Shown: positions 10,291-22,154, counted from the stretch's first letter. The stretch is DNA of 64,000 nt from Hygrophila difformis (GCA_030278955.1 JAOANR010000010.1:20180444-20244443), one strand, 5' to 3'. Made by a program: numbers and translations. Notes: generated from the letters alone by a model not told the origin.

Positions 10291-13200
10291 TGTAACACCC
10301 CGGATTTGATAACCCAGGCCGAGGTGTCACCGCCGCACCTCCCTAGTAAGACACGGTTTCTCCGAGCTTGCTAAAGAGATGCAAGGCTATGGTTTTTCAG
10401 AATTTAAAATATTCAAACAACCCATTACAATATAATTTAAAAATCATAATATCAAAGTTGCAGCGGAAAGTAAAGTATAAGGGCCGACATGGCCAAAACA
10501 CGGGTTAAACAGGCCCGTTCATACTATAGTCTAATGCAAATTTAAAATAAAGTGTTTCCAAAAATTTCCATGCATGTACGTGCTCAGTATAATCCATATG
10601 CTCTGTAGGAAAAAGAAGGAAATGGTTTGGGTCAGCAAAACGTGCTGAGTAAGTTAACACCTAGCATGATTTAGGGGTTTCAAAACCTTTAATTAAATTT
10701 AATAAAAACATGCTTGTAGGTAATACACGATTTAAGTTAATCATCCACTAATAATTAAATGACATAATTTAAAACAAAGAAAATATTCAATTCTCTTAAT
10801 TCTCTCATGATTTCAGGATTTGATATTTCAAGGATTTCACTCTTTCACTTTTGTTCGATATGATCTAGTATAATATGTTCTCGGGAAAATGGACCCGCAA
10901 TAACTTAAACGCATCCTAGGGAATCAAACCCGTAGGATCAACACACGTCCTGGGGAATCGAACCCGCAGGAAAACAAACGATCGCCCTTGGGGAATCAAA
11001 CCCGCAAGAACTCAAATACATCCTAGGGAATTGAACCCATAGGAATCAACACACATCCTGGGGAATCGAACCCGCAGGAAAACAAACAATCGCCCTTGGG
11101 GAATCGAACCCGCAAGAACTCAAATACATCCTAGGGAATTGAACCCGTAGGAATCAACACACATCCTGGGGAATCGAACCCGCAGGTAAACATACAATCG
11201 CCCTTGGGGAATCAAACCCGCAAGGTAAGAACACATTTCGCAAGTTTCACATGTTTCTCAAAATATAACTTATACAAGTCGCTGTCTTACTCCATAATTA
11301 TTTAAAAATTCATTTTAAGTCCAAAAATTCTGAAATTTCACCAGTAACTCGAAAACACGGAGACGAACAAGTTTCATGTTTTAAGTTTCTCGATCCGGGT
11401 TAAGGAAACGAGCCAAAAATCAAGTCTTTCACCAAAGTAGCATGCTGTCAGGTTTCAGATTTTGACAAAGCTTCAAAACTCGACAATTTGACACATCAAA
11501 TGGACTCCAAAAATTCTGAAATTTTATATGCACATACTAGACATGATTTTCTACAACTTTCATTTAGATTGTGAAGATCAATTCGGGCTAGAAAATATAG
11601 GAACATGCTCATCAAGTTCGGACATCTACACTGTCAGATTTTCGAAAACATTTTACAAAGCAGTTTATGTTCGGATCGTTTTGGGGTAGCAAACGTTGAT
11701 GAAAATCGATGAAATTTTTACACAACATAGTTTAATGTGTTAGGATCAAAAGTCTAGTTTTGAGTTTTTCGGTTTGAACTCTTGAAGTAGGGGTTTTGAT
11801 CCGATTACATATCTGTTACAGTTTCATGTTCGACTTTTAGGGCAGGTCTGTTGGAGGCCATTTTCGGATAACAAAACACAATGAAAAATTATGAAAATTT
11901 TACACAAACTAGATCTATGTCTTAGGAACATTTTTCATGTTTTGAGGTTTTCCGTTTGAGCAGATTTAAGTGTTCGAAAAATTCGCACAAAATTGTTGCG
12001 CTGAGGGTTTTTCGTGTTGACAGATTTTAGAGTTATTAAATCCATATGTTTGGTTGCATTTTAAGTCACCCAAAACCAAGTAAGTATTAACTTACAGTGG
12101 GGATGATATCTAGGAGGTCACGGGGTCGTCCGGAATCCACGGGATGTCACGAACGAATCTCCTCAAGTCGATTCTTCTTCCTTTGGCTCCGATTTGTGTT
12201 TTTGAGAATAAAAACCATAAGTTAGAATCTAAATCCGACGAAAACTATGAAATGAAGTTCAAGACTTCATCTTACCACTATCTAGGGTCTGAATACGTCC
12301 TATCCACGTCCTCCTTTCTCCGGTTTGTTCGTCGGAAAGTGATCGGAAGGCAAGAACACAAGAGAATATGGGGTTTTCGGTTTGAGAGAAGTTTGAGAGT
12401 TTAGAGGTGGTTTGGAGGCTGTAAAAATTCGAAAATTAGGGTTAGGGAGCAGCCTAATATCGTCCCAATATCATTCCATAGCCCGGGATTGAGTTTCCAA
12501 AGTCGGGGGTCGAAAATTTTGGCAAAAAATCGCCGAAATCGGGCAAGTTGGCAGCTGCTGCTGCACTGGCGCGCTGGTGGCGCGGTGTTAGGCCAAAGGG
12601 CGCGCGGCGGGCGCGCGGCCTGGTCTGGGCCGTGCGTTCGGACTGGGCCGTGCGATCCCGTCGGGCCTTTTCTCCTCTCTTTCGGACTTCTGTGCTCTTA
12701 CGTTTTTGGGCTCGATTTTTCGGGTCATTCTCGGATTACAAATTCTTATCTTAAATTTATCTCGTCTCGAATTAATCCCGCATTCGAAATCTGGAGTTCG
12801 TCGCGTTTGGATTCGTCGGCTTCTAATTCGTCGTCCTTTGACTCTCATGCAACAATTTATCTAATTAAATTATTTCCGACTCCACGGTTTCCTGGAATTA
12901 AAATTCTTTTCTTTCTTGAATTTAATTCCAATTCTTTTGACTCGATTTCATGGAATGTCTTCGGGCTTCCTTTCCCTCCTTTATTCCATTTTGAACTTTT
13001 GAATCTATCGGCGTCTCATTTCCGAGCAATAATTTATTGTGCTAAATTATTTTCTCCTTCTCGGAGATATTTCAACCTTGATTTGATTAAGAAATAAATT
13101 TTATTCCTTTGGACGCCGATAAAAATCCCGGGTATTACAGTCTACCCCCCTTAAGGATCAACTTCGTCCCCGAAGTTGGGTGTTAGCTTCTCGCGAGCTT

Positions 13201-13439
13201 GGAACTAAGGTCCTTTCTATTTTGTGCTATTGTTTGAATGCGTGATTGTATCATTATGTGTTGTTGTTCTTGATGTTGTTTGTATTATTTTATTATATCG
13301 TTTGACTGAACCCAGAATTGAAATTTCCAAGTTGCCTACGTACCCGGTGAAGGGATCAAGTCATGACGTAGTTCAAAACAATTTGAATTTGCTTATTCGA
13401 AATACAAAATATTCGGAATAGAATATTCGGGTCGCTACA
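10291..13439 (-). mobile_element. E2 5' LTR, composite
   Basis: This LTR is 3149 bp, the same length and structure as the 3' LTR, with about six substitutions seen by eye. Reading the minus strand: TGTAGCGACCCG at 13439, embedded hairpin and polypurine tract (13178-13140), core LTR start TGTAATACCC at 13139, donor-like CT|GTAAGTTAATAC at 12095-12094, T-arm array about 11224-10879, branch hairpin 10648-10632, acceptor CTACAG ending at 10603, and LTR end at 10291. The implied intron would be 1493 bases. Confidence 0.9.
10603..10648 (-). promoter_or_regulatory. branch-point-like hairpin and acceptor-like site in E2 5' LTR
   Basis: On the minus strand TCAGCA and TGCTGA (10648-10632) form a 6-bp stem with a 5-base loop. 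CTGAC, a pyrimidine tract and CTACAG follow, with the AG at 10604-10603. It is identical in type to the module at 951-996. Confidence 0.5.
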
Positions 13440-13444
13440 GTCTT

Positions 13445-13960
13445 GAGCTGAATGGTGTTCAACCGAAGTCGGAAAATCCGGATTCGGGCGAGTAAATCTC
13501 GCACGGGCGAATCTGTCAAACGGCGCGGTCGTGGCGCGCTTTCTTCCCTTTGACCACGCGGCCACCGCGCGGCGCTCGCCTGGACTTCGGTCCAGGCGGG
13601 TCGTGCGATCCGTCGTGCCTTTCCTCCTCTCTTTCGGACTTCTATCCCCCTATGCTCCCGGATTCCGATTTCCGGGGTATCTTCGGGTTTACGGAAATAG
13701 AAACCCCGTATAATTTATGTTTGGACTCGAGTTCTCGAGTTCATTGGTGTCGGGTTTCGGTGTACAAATTATTTATCTTTATTTAATTCTTTTTATTTAA
13801 TTAATTCCTTTAATTCCTTTTTAAGTTAAATCTCATTTCTCATTTCCTTATCTTTATTTATTTATTTGGGGAATTTATTTATTTATGGTATTTATTTTAT
13901 TTATTGTTTATGTATTTAATTATTATTTTATTTTATGTTGGAAAATTCTCGGGTATTACA
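13445..13960 (-). mobile_element. E1 5' LTR, 5' portion (U3 start)
   Basis: On the minus strand it starts TGTAATACCCGAG at 13960. It continues through an AT-rich stretch and a GC-rich segment (about 13500-13640) to the E2 insertion. The same order is seen in the solo LTR at 16516-17015. Confidence 0.88.
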
Positions 13961-16353
13961 GAAGGAGGCGTGGAGAACAACACCTTTAGTGTTCCAGATT
14001 GTGGTAAGTCGCCCATAGGTTTTCGTTTAAGTTTTCGAGTCCGAAAACCCGATCTAACCCTAGATTTTTACTTTCGGTTTCGTTTCGGGGCCAACGGAGA
14101 AGAGACGGAGTAATTGGGACGTGTTCGTAGCAAGGGTGGGCGCCCCGATCGATCCAGAGACGTCCTAGACATCATCCCCACTGTATATTAATGCTTAATT
14201 GGTTTTGGGTGATTTAAAATGCAACCGAACATAGGGATTTAATAACCCTAAAATCTGTCAACATAAAAAAAATAAAAAAATAAAAACCCACGGCGCAGCG
14301 ATTTGGTGTGAATTTTCGAACCCTTAAAACTGCTCAAACGGAAAAATGTAAAACACAAAAAACATTCTTAAGACACAGATCTAGTTCGTGTAAAATTTTC
14401 ATAATTTTTCATTGTGTTGTGATATACAAAAACCGCATCCAACGAACCTGCCCTAAAAGTCGAACTTGAAACTGTGACAGATTTGAAATCGGACCAAAAC
14501 CCCTATTTCGAGAGTTCAAACCGGAAAACTCAAAACTAGACTTTTGATCCTAACACATTAATCTATGTTGTGTAAAAATTTCAGAGATTTTCATCAAAGT
14601 TTGCTATCTCAAATCGCACCGAACATAAACTGTGATTTCAAACTTTTTCGAAAATCTGGCAGCGCATATGTCCGAACTTGATGAACCTGTTTTTATAATT
14701 TCTAGTCCGATCTAGTCTTTGCAATATAAATAAAAGTTGTAGATAATCACGTCTAGTATATGTCCACCAAATTTCAGAATTTTTGGAGTCCATTGTTATG
14801 TCAAAAAGTCGAGTTTTGAAACGGTGTCAAATCTGAAACCTGACAGCATACTACTTATGAGAAAAGCTTGATTTTTGACTTGTTTCCTTAACCCGGATTG
14901 AAAAACGTAAAACACGAAACTTGTTCGTCTCTGTGTTCTCGAGTTACTGGTGAAATTTCAGAATTTTTGGACTTAAAATCAATTTTTAAATAATTACGGA
15001 GTAGGACAGCGACTGGTGTAAAGTTATATTTTGAGAAACTTGTGAAATTTGCGAAATGTGTTCTTACCTTGCGGGTTTGATTCCCCAAGGGCGATTGTTT
15101 TTTTTCCTGTGGGTTCGATTTCCCAGGATGTGTGTTGATTCCTATGGGTTCAATTCCCTAGGATGTATTTGAGTTCTTGCGGGTTCGATTCCCCAAGGGC
15201 GATTGTTTGTTTTCCTGCGGGTTCGATTCCCCCCTGCGGATCGATTCCCCAGGATGTGTTTTGATTCCTATGGGTTCAATTCCCTAGGATGTATTTGAGT
15301 TCTTGCGGGTTCGATTTCCCCAAGGGCGATTGTTTGTTTTCGTGCGGGTTCGATTCCCCAGGGTGTGTGTTGATTCCTATGGGTTCATTTCCCTATGATG
15401 TATTTGAGTTCTTGCGGGTTCGATTCCCCAAGGGCGATTGTTTGTTTTCCTGCGGGTTCGATTCCCCAGGATGTGTGTTGATTCCTATGGGTTCAATTCC
15501 CTAGGATGTATTTGAGTTCTTGCGGGTTCGATTTCCCCAAGGGCGATTGTTTGTTTTCCTGCGGGTTCGATTCCCCAGGGTGTGTGTTGATTCCTATGGG
15601 TTCATTTTCCTAGGATGTGTTTAAATTCTTGCGGGTTCGTTTCCCCAAGAACAAATTATACTAGATCATATCGAACACAAGTGAAAGAGTGAAATTCTGA
15701 AAATACCAAATCCTGAAGTCACGAGAAAATTAAAAGACTTGAATATTTTCTTTGTTTAAATTATGCCTTTAAATTATGCCTTACATTTATTTTACCATGT
15801 AAGTTGAATTATGATCATGTGGAAATCCTTGTTTTAAATTATGCCATTTATTTATTAGTGGGTGATTAACTTAAATTGTGTATTACCTACAAGCATGTTT
15901 TAATTAAATTTAATTAAAGGCTTTGAAACCCCTAAATCATGCTAGGTGTTAATTTACTCAGCACGTTTTGCTGACCCAAACCGTTTTTCCCCTTTTCTTT
16001 CAGAGTATGAGGATTATGCATCATCATATGCATACATGGGAACATTTGGGGAAAATTCTATTTTAAATTCCTGCATTTAGTTACGACTTGCATGAACGGG
16101 CATGTTTAACCCGTGTTTTGGCCATGTCGGCCCCATATTTAAATTCCGCTGCAATACATGTATTTAAATATTATTCTCCGCTGCAACTTTTATATTATTT
16201 TTTTTTAAGTTATATTACAATGGGTTGTTTGAATGTTTTAAATTCTGAAAAACCATAGCCTTGCATCTCTTTAGCAAGCTCGGGGAAACTGTCTTGCTAG
16301 GGAGGTGTGGCGGTGACATTCCGACCTGGGTTATCAAAAACCGGGGTGTTACA
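13961..16353 (+). mobile_element. older plus-strand LTR, 5' end cut by E1
   Basis: The segment ends CCGGGGTGTTACA at 16353 in plus sense. Its start is missing because E1 was inserted at 13960/13961. It contains a donor-like G|GTAAGTC at 14003-14009, the largest T-arm array of the window (15068-15653), the branch hairpin at 15958-15974 and the acceptor CAG ending at 16003. No primer-binding site follows 16353, so it is a solo LTR or the 3' LTR of a lost element. Confidence 0.85.
15068..15653 (+). repeat. T-arm-like hairpin array (about 17 units)
   Basis: This is the longest array, in a repeating order CTTG-, CCTG-, CCTA-type with a period of about 108 bases, plus one local duplication near 15217-15260. 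Many CCTA-type units have a T instead of a C at the bulge, while the outer pairs are kept. Loops are TTCGATT or TTCAATT. Confidence 0.85.
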
Positions 16354-16510
16354 ATTGGAGCTTCCCTACCCATCTTCTTTTTCACCCCATTTCTTAAAAA
16401 CAAAAAAATACTATGAATTACAGTCGTAAGTGTAACAGTCCAAACTCCAAAATGCTAATTAAAAGTTTTTTTTAAAAAAAAAACATAAGTTCACCAAAAT
16501 ACTTAATAAA
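16354..16510. other. short AT-rich spacer, no gene seen
   Basis: The spacer lies between the LTR end at 16353 and the solo LTR. It holds only A/T runs and no coding frame or recognisable repeat. Confidence 0.6.
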
Positions 16511-17053
16511 CTAGATGTAATACCCGAGAATTTTACAACATAAAATAATAATCAAATAAAATAAATACAATAAATAAATAATGCAAATAAGTGAATAAAG
16601 ATAAGGAAATGAGAAATGAGATTTAACTTAAAAAGGAATTAAAGGAATTTAATTAAATAAAAAGAATTAATAAAGATAAATAAATTGCACACCGAAACCC
16701 GACACCAATGAACTCGAGAATTCGAGTCCAAACATGCAATTAGACCCGAGTAAAATTTAGAGAGGAAATAGGAACCTGGAGATACCCCGGAAATCGGAAT
16801 CCGGGAGCATAGGGGGATAGAAGTCCGAAAGAGAGGAGGAAAGGAACGACGGATCGCACGACCCGCCCGGACCGAAGTCCAGGCGAGTGTCGCGCGGTGG
16901 CCGCGCGGTGAAGGTGGAAAAGCCGCGCCAAGCGACAGATTCGCCGGTTGCGAGATTCACTCGCCCGAATCCGGATTTTCCGACTTCGGTTGAACACCTT
17001 TCGGCTTAAGACTCTTAGAGGCAGACCTTGGATGTCCCTAGGTCATGTTTACC

Positions 17054-17062
17054 TATAAATAA
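17054..17062 (+). promoter_or_regulatory. TATA box of the solo LTR
   Basis: TATAAATAA lies about 540 bp into the LTR, after the GC-rich U3 segment and before a C/A-rich leader-like stretch. A start of transcription near 17085-17095 is expected, which would mark the U3/R boundary. The E1 LTR retains the same box near 5270-5283. Confidence 0.6.
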
Positions 17063-18649
17063 GACCTTTTGAAAGCCCCGAATACTTTTCAAAACCCTAC
17101 GATACTCTCTATACACAAAACCCTAGATCCGGAAGTCATCGGAGGCACCAAAACCAAGCGAGGACTGCCGTGGACGGATTTGAGAGATCTCCAACGTCGT
17201 GGTAAGTTAGATCCGCTCATCCATCTCGTTTTTAATTCAAAAACGAAACCCTAACTTAGTCTTTTTCTTTCTACACCCCTAATCGGATCTAGAACGAAGA
17301 ACCCGACAAACGGAGAGGATAAACGGTGGACTGGAAGCCACGCCTCCGAACTCGACGATCCCGGACGACTACGAATCTGTAAGTTGACACTTACATGGTT
17401 TTGGGAGTAATTAAAACATTTAACCTAAAAGCTTAATCGAAACTTTCAAAATCTGTCAACATATGATTTCTACCGGCGCGACAGTTTTGTCTAATTTTTC
17501 CGAACCCTTAAAATTCTTCAAACGGAAAAACTTAAAACACGAAAAACGTTCCTAAGGCTTAGGTCTATCTCCTGTAAAATTTTCTGAATTTTTCATGATG
17601 ATTTGATATGTGAAATCCACCCGAAACCGAACTGCTTGAAATTGGATCTTGAATTTCTTGACAGAACATAGGTCCGATCTTGATGACGTTTTTGACATTA
17701 GTTATAAGCCGATTTAGATCTTTAGCCGAACATGAAAGTTGTAGACAAATGTCTTAAGAAGGTGTCTGTAAAATTTCATTAAGTTTGGAGTTGATTTGCT
17801 ATGGTAGATCTTGATAATCTTGAACTGCTGTACACGAAATTCGGACAGATTAATGATATGACGAAAATTGATGTTTTTGACCTGTTTCGGTATCTCGGAT
17901 TGAAAAAGTTAAAACACAAAAGTTGTTCATCTCGATGTTTCCGAGTCAGTTGTAAAATTTCAGAATTTTTGGAATTAACTCGATTTTTAATGAATTTTGA
18001 AGTAAATTGTGGTTGACCGAGTCAAATCTTGAAATCTTGTTGAAACGATGAAACTAGCCTTTAAGGTTTAAACGAGTAGAAGACTCTTTGAAATAAATAC
18101 ATGAAATCTGAAATTAGAAAATCCCCTTTACAAACTTGATCTTTAAAATTAGGGGGTGAGTGCTCTGCAGGGTGTCCTCCTAACGATTCACTTCGTGCCT
18201 TTATGGACGATGGTGACCCGCGCGAAATTTTTGAGATATGTTGCCAAAACGGCATGAGATATATGGCCTACACTCTCGTGAATATCCATATGGGTTTCCC
18301 GAGGCTCCGGAGTGGTACTGGGTATGGCAGATACGGCTGTGGCCGCCAGTTTCCGGCTAAACTTGTTGATACCGCGATGTAATCGTGAAACACTTGAAAT
18401 ACTAAATTTTGGGAATAATGGGGATAGTTAAACGTTTAAATATTGTCCTTTTTAAATTATTAAATGCTTTATTTAAATTAATTATAGCTTTTATTTAAAT
18501 TATGCTATATGTACTATTGGTTAGTGCCATGATTTAAATTATGAGAATTGGTTATATTATTATACTAAATTATTTATGACTATCATGCTTTCATGTAATT
18601 ATTAAATTAATGGCTTTTAAACCCTACAATCATGAATGTGTTAGCTTAC

Positions 18650-18697
18650 TCAGCAAGTTGTGCTGACCAAACCATTTATTTTCCTTTTCCCTTACAG
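18650..18697 (+). promoter_or_regulatory. branch-point-like hairpin and acceptor-like site in the solo LTR
   Basis: TCAGCA (18650-18655) pairs with TGCTGA (18661-18666). CTGAC at 18663-18667 is 30 bases before the AG of TTACAG at 18697, a normal plant branch-to-acceptor distance. With the donor at 17379 the intron would be 1319 bases. Confidence 0.5.
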
Positions 18698-19061
18698 AGT
18701 ATGTGGAACAGACATGAGCAAGTTCATGCATGGGGGGACTTATATTTTGCGAAACTTATTATTTAAATTCTTGCATTAGACTAGAGAATAAACGGGCCTG
18801 TTTAACCCGTGTTTTGACCATGTCGGTTTTATTTACATTTCCGCTGCAATATTATACTTAAATACTATTTCCGCTGCATTATGATATTATTATTTTCGAG
18901 AATATACTGTATGGGTTGTTTGCAAATGTTTTAAATATTTTAAATTACTGAAATACCTAGCCTTGCATCTCTTTAGTAAGCCGGAGAAACCGTGTCTTAC
19001 TGGGGAGGTGTGGCGGTGACATCCCGACCTGGGTGACCAAAAACCGGGGTGTTACACTAGA

Positions 19062-19442
19062 ACTATTAGAAGATCTTGAAAAAAAAATAAAACTACAATT
19101 ATAAATATATAGACAACGATTCGGAAACAAGTAAAATTGAATCTTGATCTTGCATGATTTTGTCACTCCAAGCACAATAACCTATAACATACAAAAACAT
19201 CAAACTATATATATATTATATATATTGCAGTTTGCGGTGTGGTTTGGTTAAATTTTTCTCTAAACCAAACCTAAACCGTAAACCACAGTTTTGTAAAAAG
19301 AAAAAAAAAACAAAAAAAACAAAAAAAAAACCCAAACCTTAAATTTTAAACCGCAAACCAAACCAAACCGTTGCGGTTTGGACACTGCACTCTGAACAAC
19401 CCTAGATATAGATATGCAAATGGAAATATTAGATTTAGATAT

Positions 19443-19473
<31 letters not shown>
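19062..19473. other. AT-rich spacer with an inverted-repeat MITE-like segment
   Basis: No gene is seen. About 19230-19410 has imperfect inverted repeats built from GGTTTGGTTT/AAACCAAACC and GCGGTTT words around an A-rich centre, which resembles a small hAT-type MITE. The termini and TSD could not be fixed. A TA repeat follows and is the target of Helitron H2. Confidence 0.4.
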
Positions 19474-20369
19474 CTAGGACTCTTAGGTGCCGCGCGCATA
19501 CGCCGCGCTCGCTAGTTGAGGAAAAATAGGTGATGTGTACCATACTTTGGTAAATAGTGGTTGGTATATTATGTGATACATTATTACAAAAGTAGTAATA
19601 CATTGTGTTGCTCTGATAAGGTTGAAAGTCATATGCCGAGCAGGTAGACTCTTCTAAAAAGCAATTGCAATATTTGGATCGCAAACCTGATGTGGTCAAA
19701 ATAAAAGGAGGAGAATAGAAGCAAATGGCAGCAGAGGAAGATAATCTGCAAACATAAGAAAGCAACCGTGGCATTTGAACTATACATATGAGAAATGTCA
19801 ATAAAATAATAAGTCACCCTAAGCAACAGTTCAAGATCTACTATTCAAATAAAGAGCACAAGAGCAACAGCACATCAGTGCCCTAAAACCAAAGATAACT
19901 AATCATTTGATATCTATGATGAAAATTAGCTTACCAAAAAAGTGTGCAATGTTCTTCAGCCAATTTCACCGCTAGACCCAAAAGCAGGTAGTATTGATGC
20001 TCATATGTGTAATCACGTGCATATATGATCCATCAAAAGTGCAATATAAATATATAACTTGACCACTGTATAAACGAAATTAGATTAGTAAAAGCATTGC
20101 TAGAGAAAAGAATCATATTTACATTGTGAAGCACATCTCACCTATTCTAGTACCTGAGCTGAAACACAGAGGGTATGTGCCAGCTGTGTTTCTCCCGATC
20201 TAATTGCATATTGATCACAAATAGTATTCAAATAAGAGTTATACTCAAGCAATTAAATAAGAAAAAAGAAACTCTGCACCCAAAAAATTGACAAGAAGCA
20301 TATCAGTACTTATTTCATGTGCAATTTGAATGGAGAATAATAAAATAAAAGAGAAGAACACTTGTTTTG

Positions 20370-20460
20370 GCATCGAAGAGGCCATCTAACCAAATTAGGA
20401 CATGCATGAAGTGCACACTCCTCCACCATGTTCAGTTGGTATCCCACTGGACAATGCTGC
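20370..20460 (-). pseudogene. exon-like fragment in H2, family not recognised
   Basis: An open frame on the minus strand encodes HCPVGYQLNMVEECALHAC and a continuation rich in Cys, Trp and Arg. It is more protein-like than its AT-rich surroundings. The flanks resemble an acceptor (CAG) and a possible donor. I cannot name a family. Helitrons commonly pick up exons, so a captured fragment is the likely origin. Confidence 0.3.
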
Positions 20461-22154
20461 AACCAAAGAACTAAAATATGAACAGTCGTATGTTCAGATA
20501 AGATCACAAATTTTATACAATAAATGTAACGAGTAGAACCAAGCATATGAATGGCTAATTAAAATTAAAATAAGGCAAGCACCTACTGAATTGATGAGGC
20601 AGAGTAGGTTCTCGATGGTAATAAAGCAGCAGCCCTAAAACACTACATTAAAATTCAAAAAAATAGATAATCCCTTTCAAAAACCTTTCAATAATTCAAT
20701 AATTTTCAATCAGAAATGTACAAGCCTGAGAAACCTATATATTTGTATTCTTGTTCAAATCACATATTCTATGGACTTCGATAAACTCATTTGGTGCTTT
20801 TTAGGAATAAATTTAAGGCTGCACACCACAATGAGAAATGACTAACACTATACTATAAAATATGACAAGCATTCCTCACTGTAGAGATAGCATATTTTGG
20901 GAAAATTCTCTGCTTCTAATAATTAATATCTGCAAAAGAAAATTACGAAAATTAGAATGCAATTTTGCAGGCAAAAGTAAAAACCATTCGACATTCAATT
21001 AGACAAAATATAAGAGTAAAGATCGACGATGAGCACCTTTGCAAAGGCTTCACCTTAGTGAGGCAAGGATGTAGAAATGGTTTCTGCAAAGCTTTCGCTA
21101 AATGAGCCTGTCAAGACAAGCAATTGGGGTTTATTAGGCTTTAGCAAATTCACCCCTTTAGCAAGTTAATTTTTCAATCATGTGCTTGCAGATGGAATAC
21201 AATGAAGCGAAAATTTAGTCAAGAGTGAAACTAAACATAATAGAAAAACCATAGAGAGAAACTTAAATTTTTACCACGTAACTGCATTCAAATACATATC
21301 TTAACATTAATCAAGATTGGCAGTGGATACGACAATTGAATGTATCTTTGTAAACACATGAATTTATAAGTAGATGGCAAAACACCTTTAACCTGGAAAG
21401 AAATTCTTGTAAGAATTCTATATCCTAGAGTTCACTCAATCAACCAGTTCACAGAATAGGGGAGCCACTTCAAAAGCTTGTTTCCAATGACTGAGGAAAG
21501 TCTGCCTGATTCCTCTATTTTAAAATCAAAAGACTAAAGCATATACATAAGAATAAAGAAAGCAAAGAAGCCAGAGGTTTGGTGTGCATCTTCATTTGGA
21601 CGGCTAATAAATAATACCTAACAAATATTGGGATTTTGTACATACTGCAATTGGTTAAACTTCAATAATATGCAATTGCAGTATGATTTTCACATAAATT
21701 CATAATGCACAAATTTTGATCTCAATACCAGTATGATTTTGACATAAAGTGTATACTTTACAACCCTTTTACTGGATAGGGGCACCCTTCCTCTTCCTCT
21801 AGATAAGTCACACAATAACAATCTGTAACACCCCGGTTTTGGTAACCCAGGCCAGGATGTCACCGCCACACCTTCCAAGCAAGACGCGAACCATTTCGAG
21901 CTCACTTGAAAGATGCAAGGCTAAGTTGTACCAAAATTTTAAAATAAAATCCACTTAAAAATATATCCCGGAATAAAAATAATTTTTCAATGGTTTGTTA
22001 AAGTAATTTTCATTGCGCCTAAGTAAACAAAATACAAGTCCATGGCCAAAACACACGGCCAAAACACAATCCATAATATAAAAGTAAAATGCAACATGTC
22101 TTCTTTGAATTCCCCTCCCATGACATGTATGAGATACTCACATGTATGCCGGAT

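Larger units (their letters stand above)
5327..13439 (-). mobile_element. E2: complete gag-only LTR retrotransposon (TR-GAG type), 8113 bp
   Basis: E2 has two LTRs of 3149 bp each (5' LTR 10291-13439, 3' LTR 5327-8475), a tRNA-Met-type primer-binding site, an intact gag, a polypurine tract and a GTCTT TSD. Protease, reverse transcriptase and integrase are absent; only about 135 bp separate the gag stop from the 3' LTR. This matches the terminal-repeat-with-gag class of non-autonomous elements, which need pol from a relative. I found about six single-base differences between the LTRs by eye and no length change, so insertion is recent. It disrupts the 5' LTR of E1. Confidence 0.93.
1330..13960 (-). 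mobile_element. E1: truncated LTR retrotransposon, interrupted by E2
   Basis: In minus-strand order: 5' LTR (13960-13445 and 5326-3342, split by E2), tRNA-Met-type primer-binding site (3338-3322), leader with a small ORF, and gag with a nonsense codon, cut at 1330 by the LTR at 1-1329. Without the insertion the 5' LTR is about 2501 bp, close to the 2541-bp solo LTR of the same family at 16516-19056. Protease, reverse transcriptase, integrase and the 3' LTR are not in the window. Its right flank, GAAGG, lies in the older LTR at 13961-16353, which E1 therefore entered. It is immobile as seen here. Confidence 0.85.
16516..19056 (+). mobile_element. solo LTR, 2541 bp, TSD CTAGA
   Basis: The sequence starts TGTAATACCCGAG and ends CCGGGGTGTTACA, with CTAGA at 16511-16515 and 19057-19061. 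No internal sequence or second LTR is present, so it is the product of LTR-LTR recombination. It belongs to the same family as the E1 LTR. Inside it: TATA-like TATAAATAA at 17054-17062, donor-like sites at 17202 (G|GTAAGTTAG) and 17379 (CT|GTAAGTTGAC), branch hairpin 18650-18666 and acceptor TTACAG ending at 18697. No T-arm array is present in this family. Confidence 0.95.

Noticed and set aside
1330..13960. Endogenous pararetrovirus instead of LTR retrotransposons
   Set aside because: Clear LTRs with 5-bp TSDs, a primer site next to the LTR and a gypsy-type gag are present. No movement protein or coat-protein polyprotein is seen.
15068..15653. CRISPR-like array of regularly spaced repeats
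   Set aside because: The spacers are themselves repeated, the host is a plant, and the array lies within an LTR copied elsewhere in the window.
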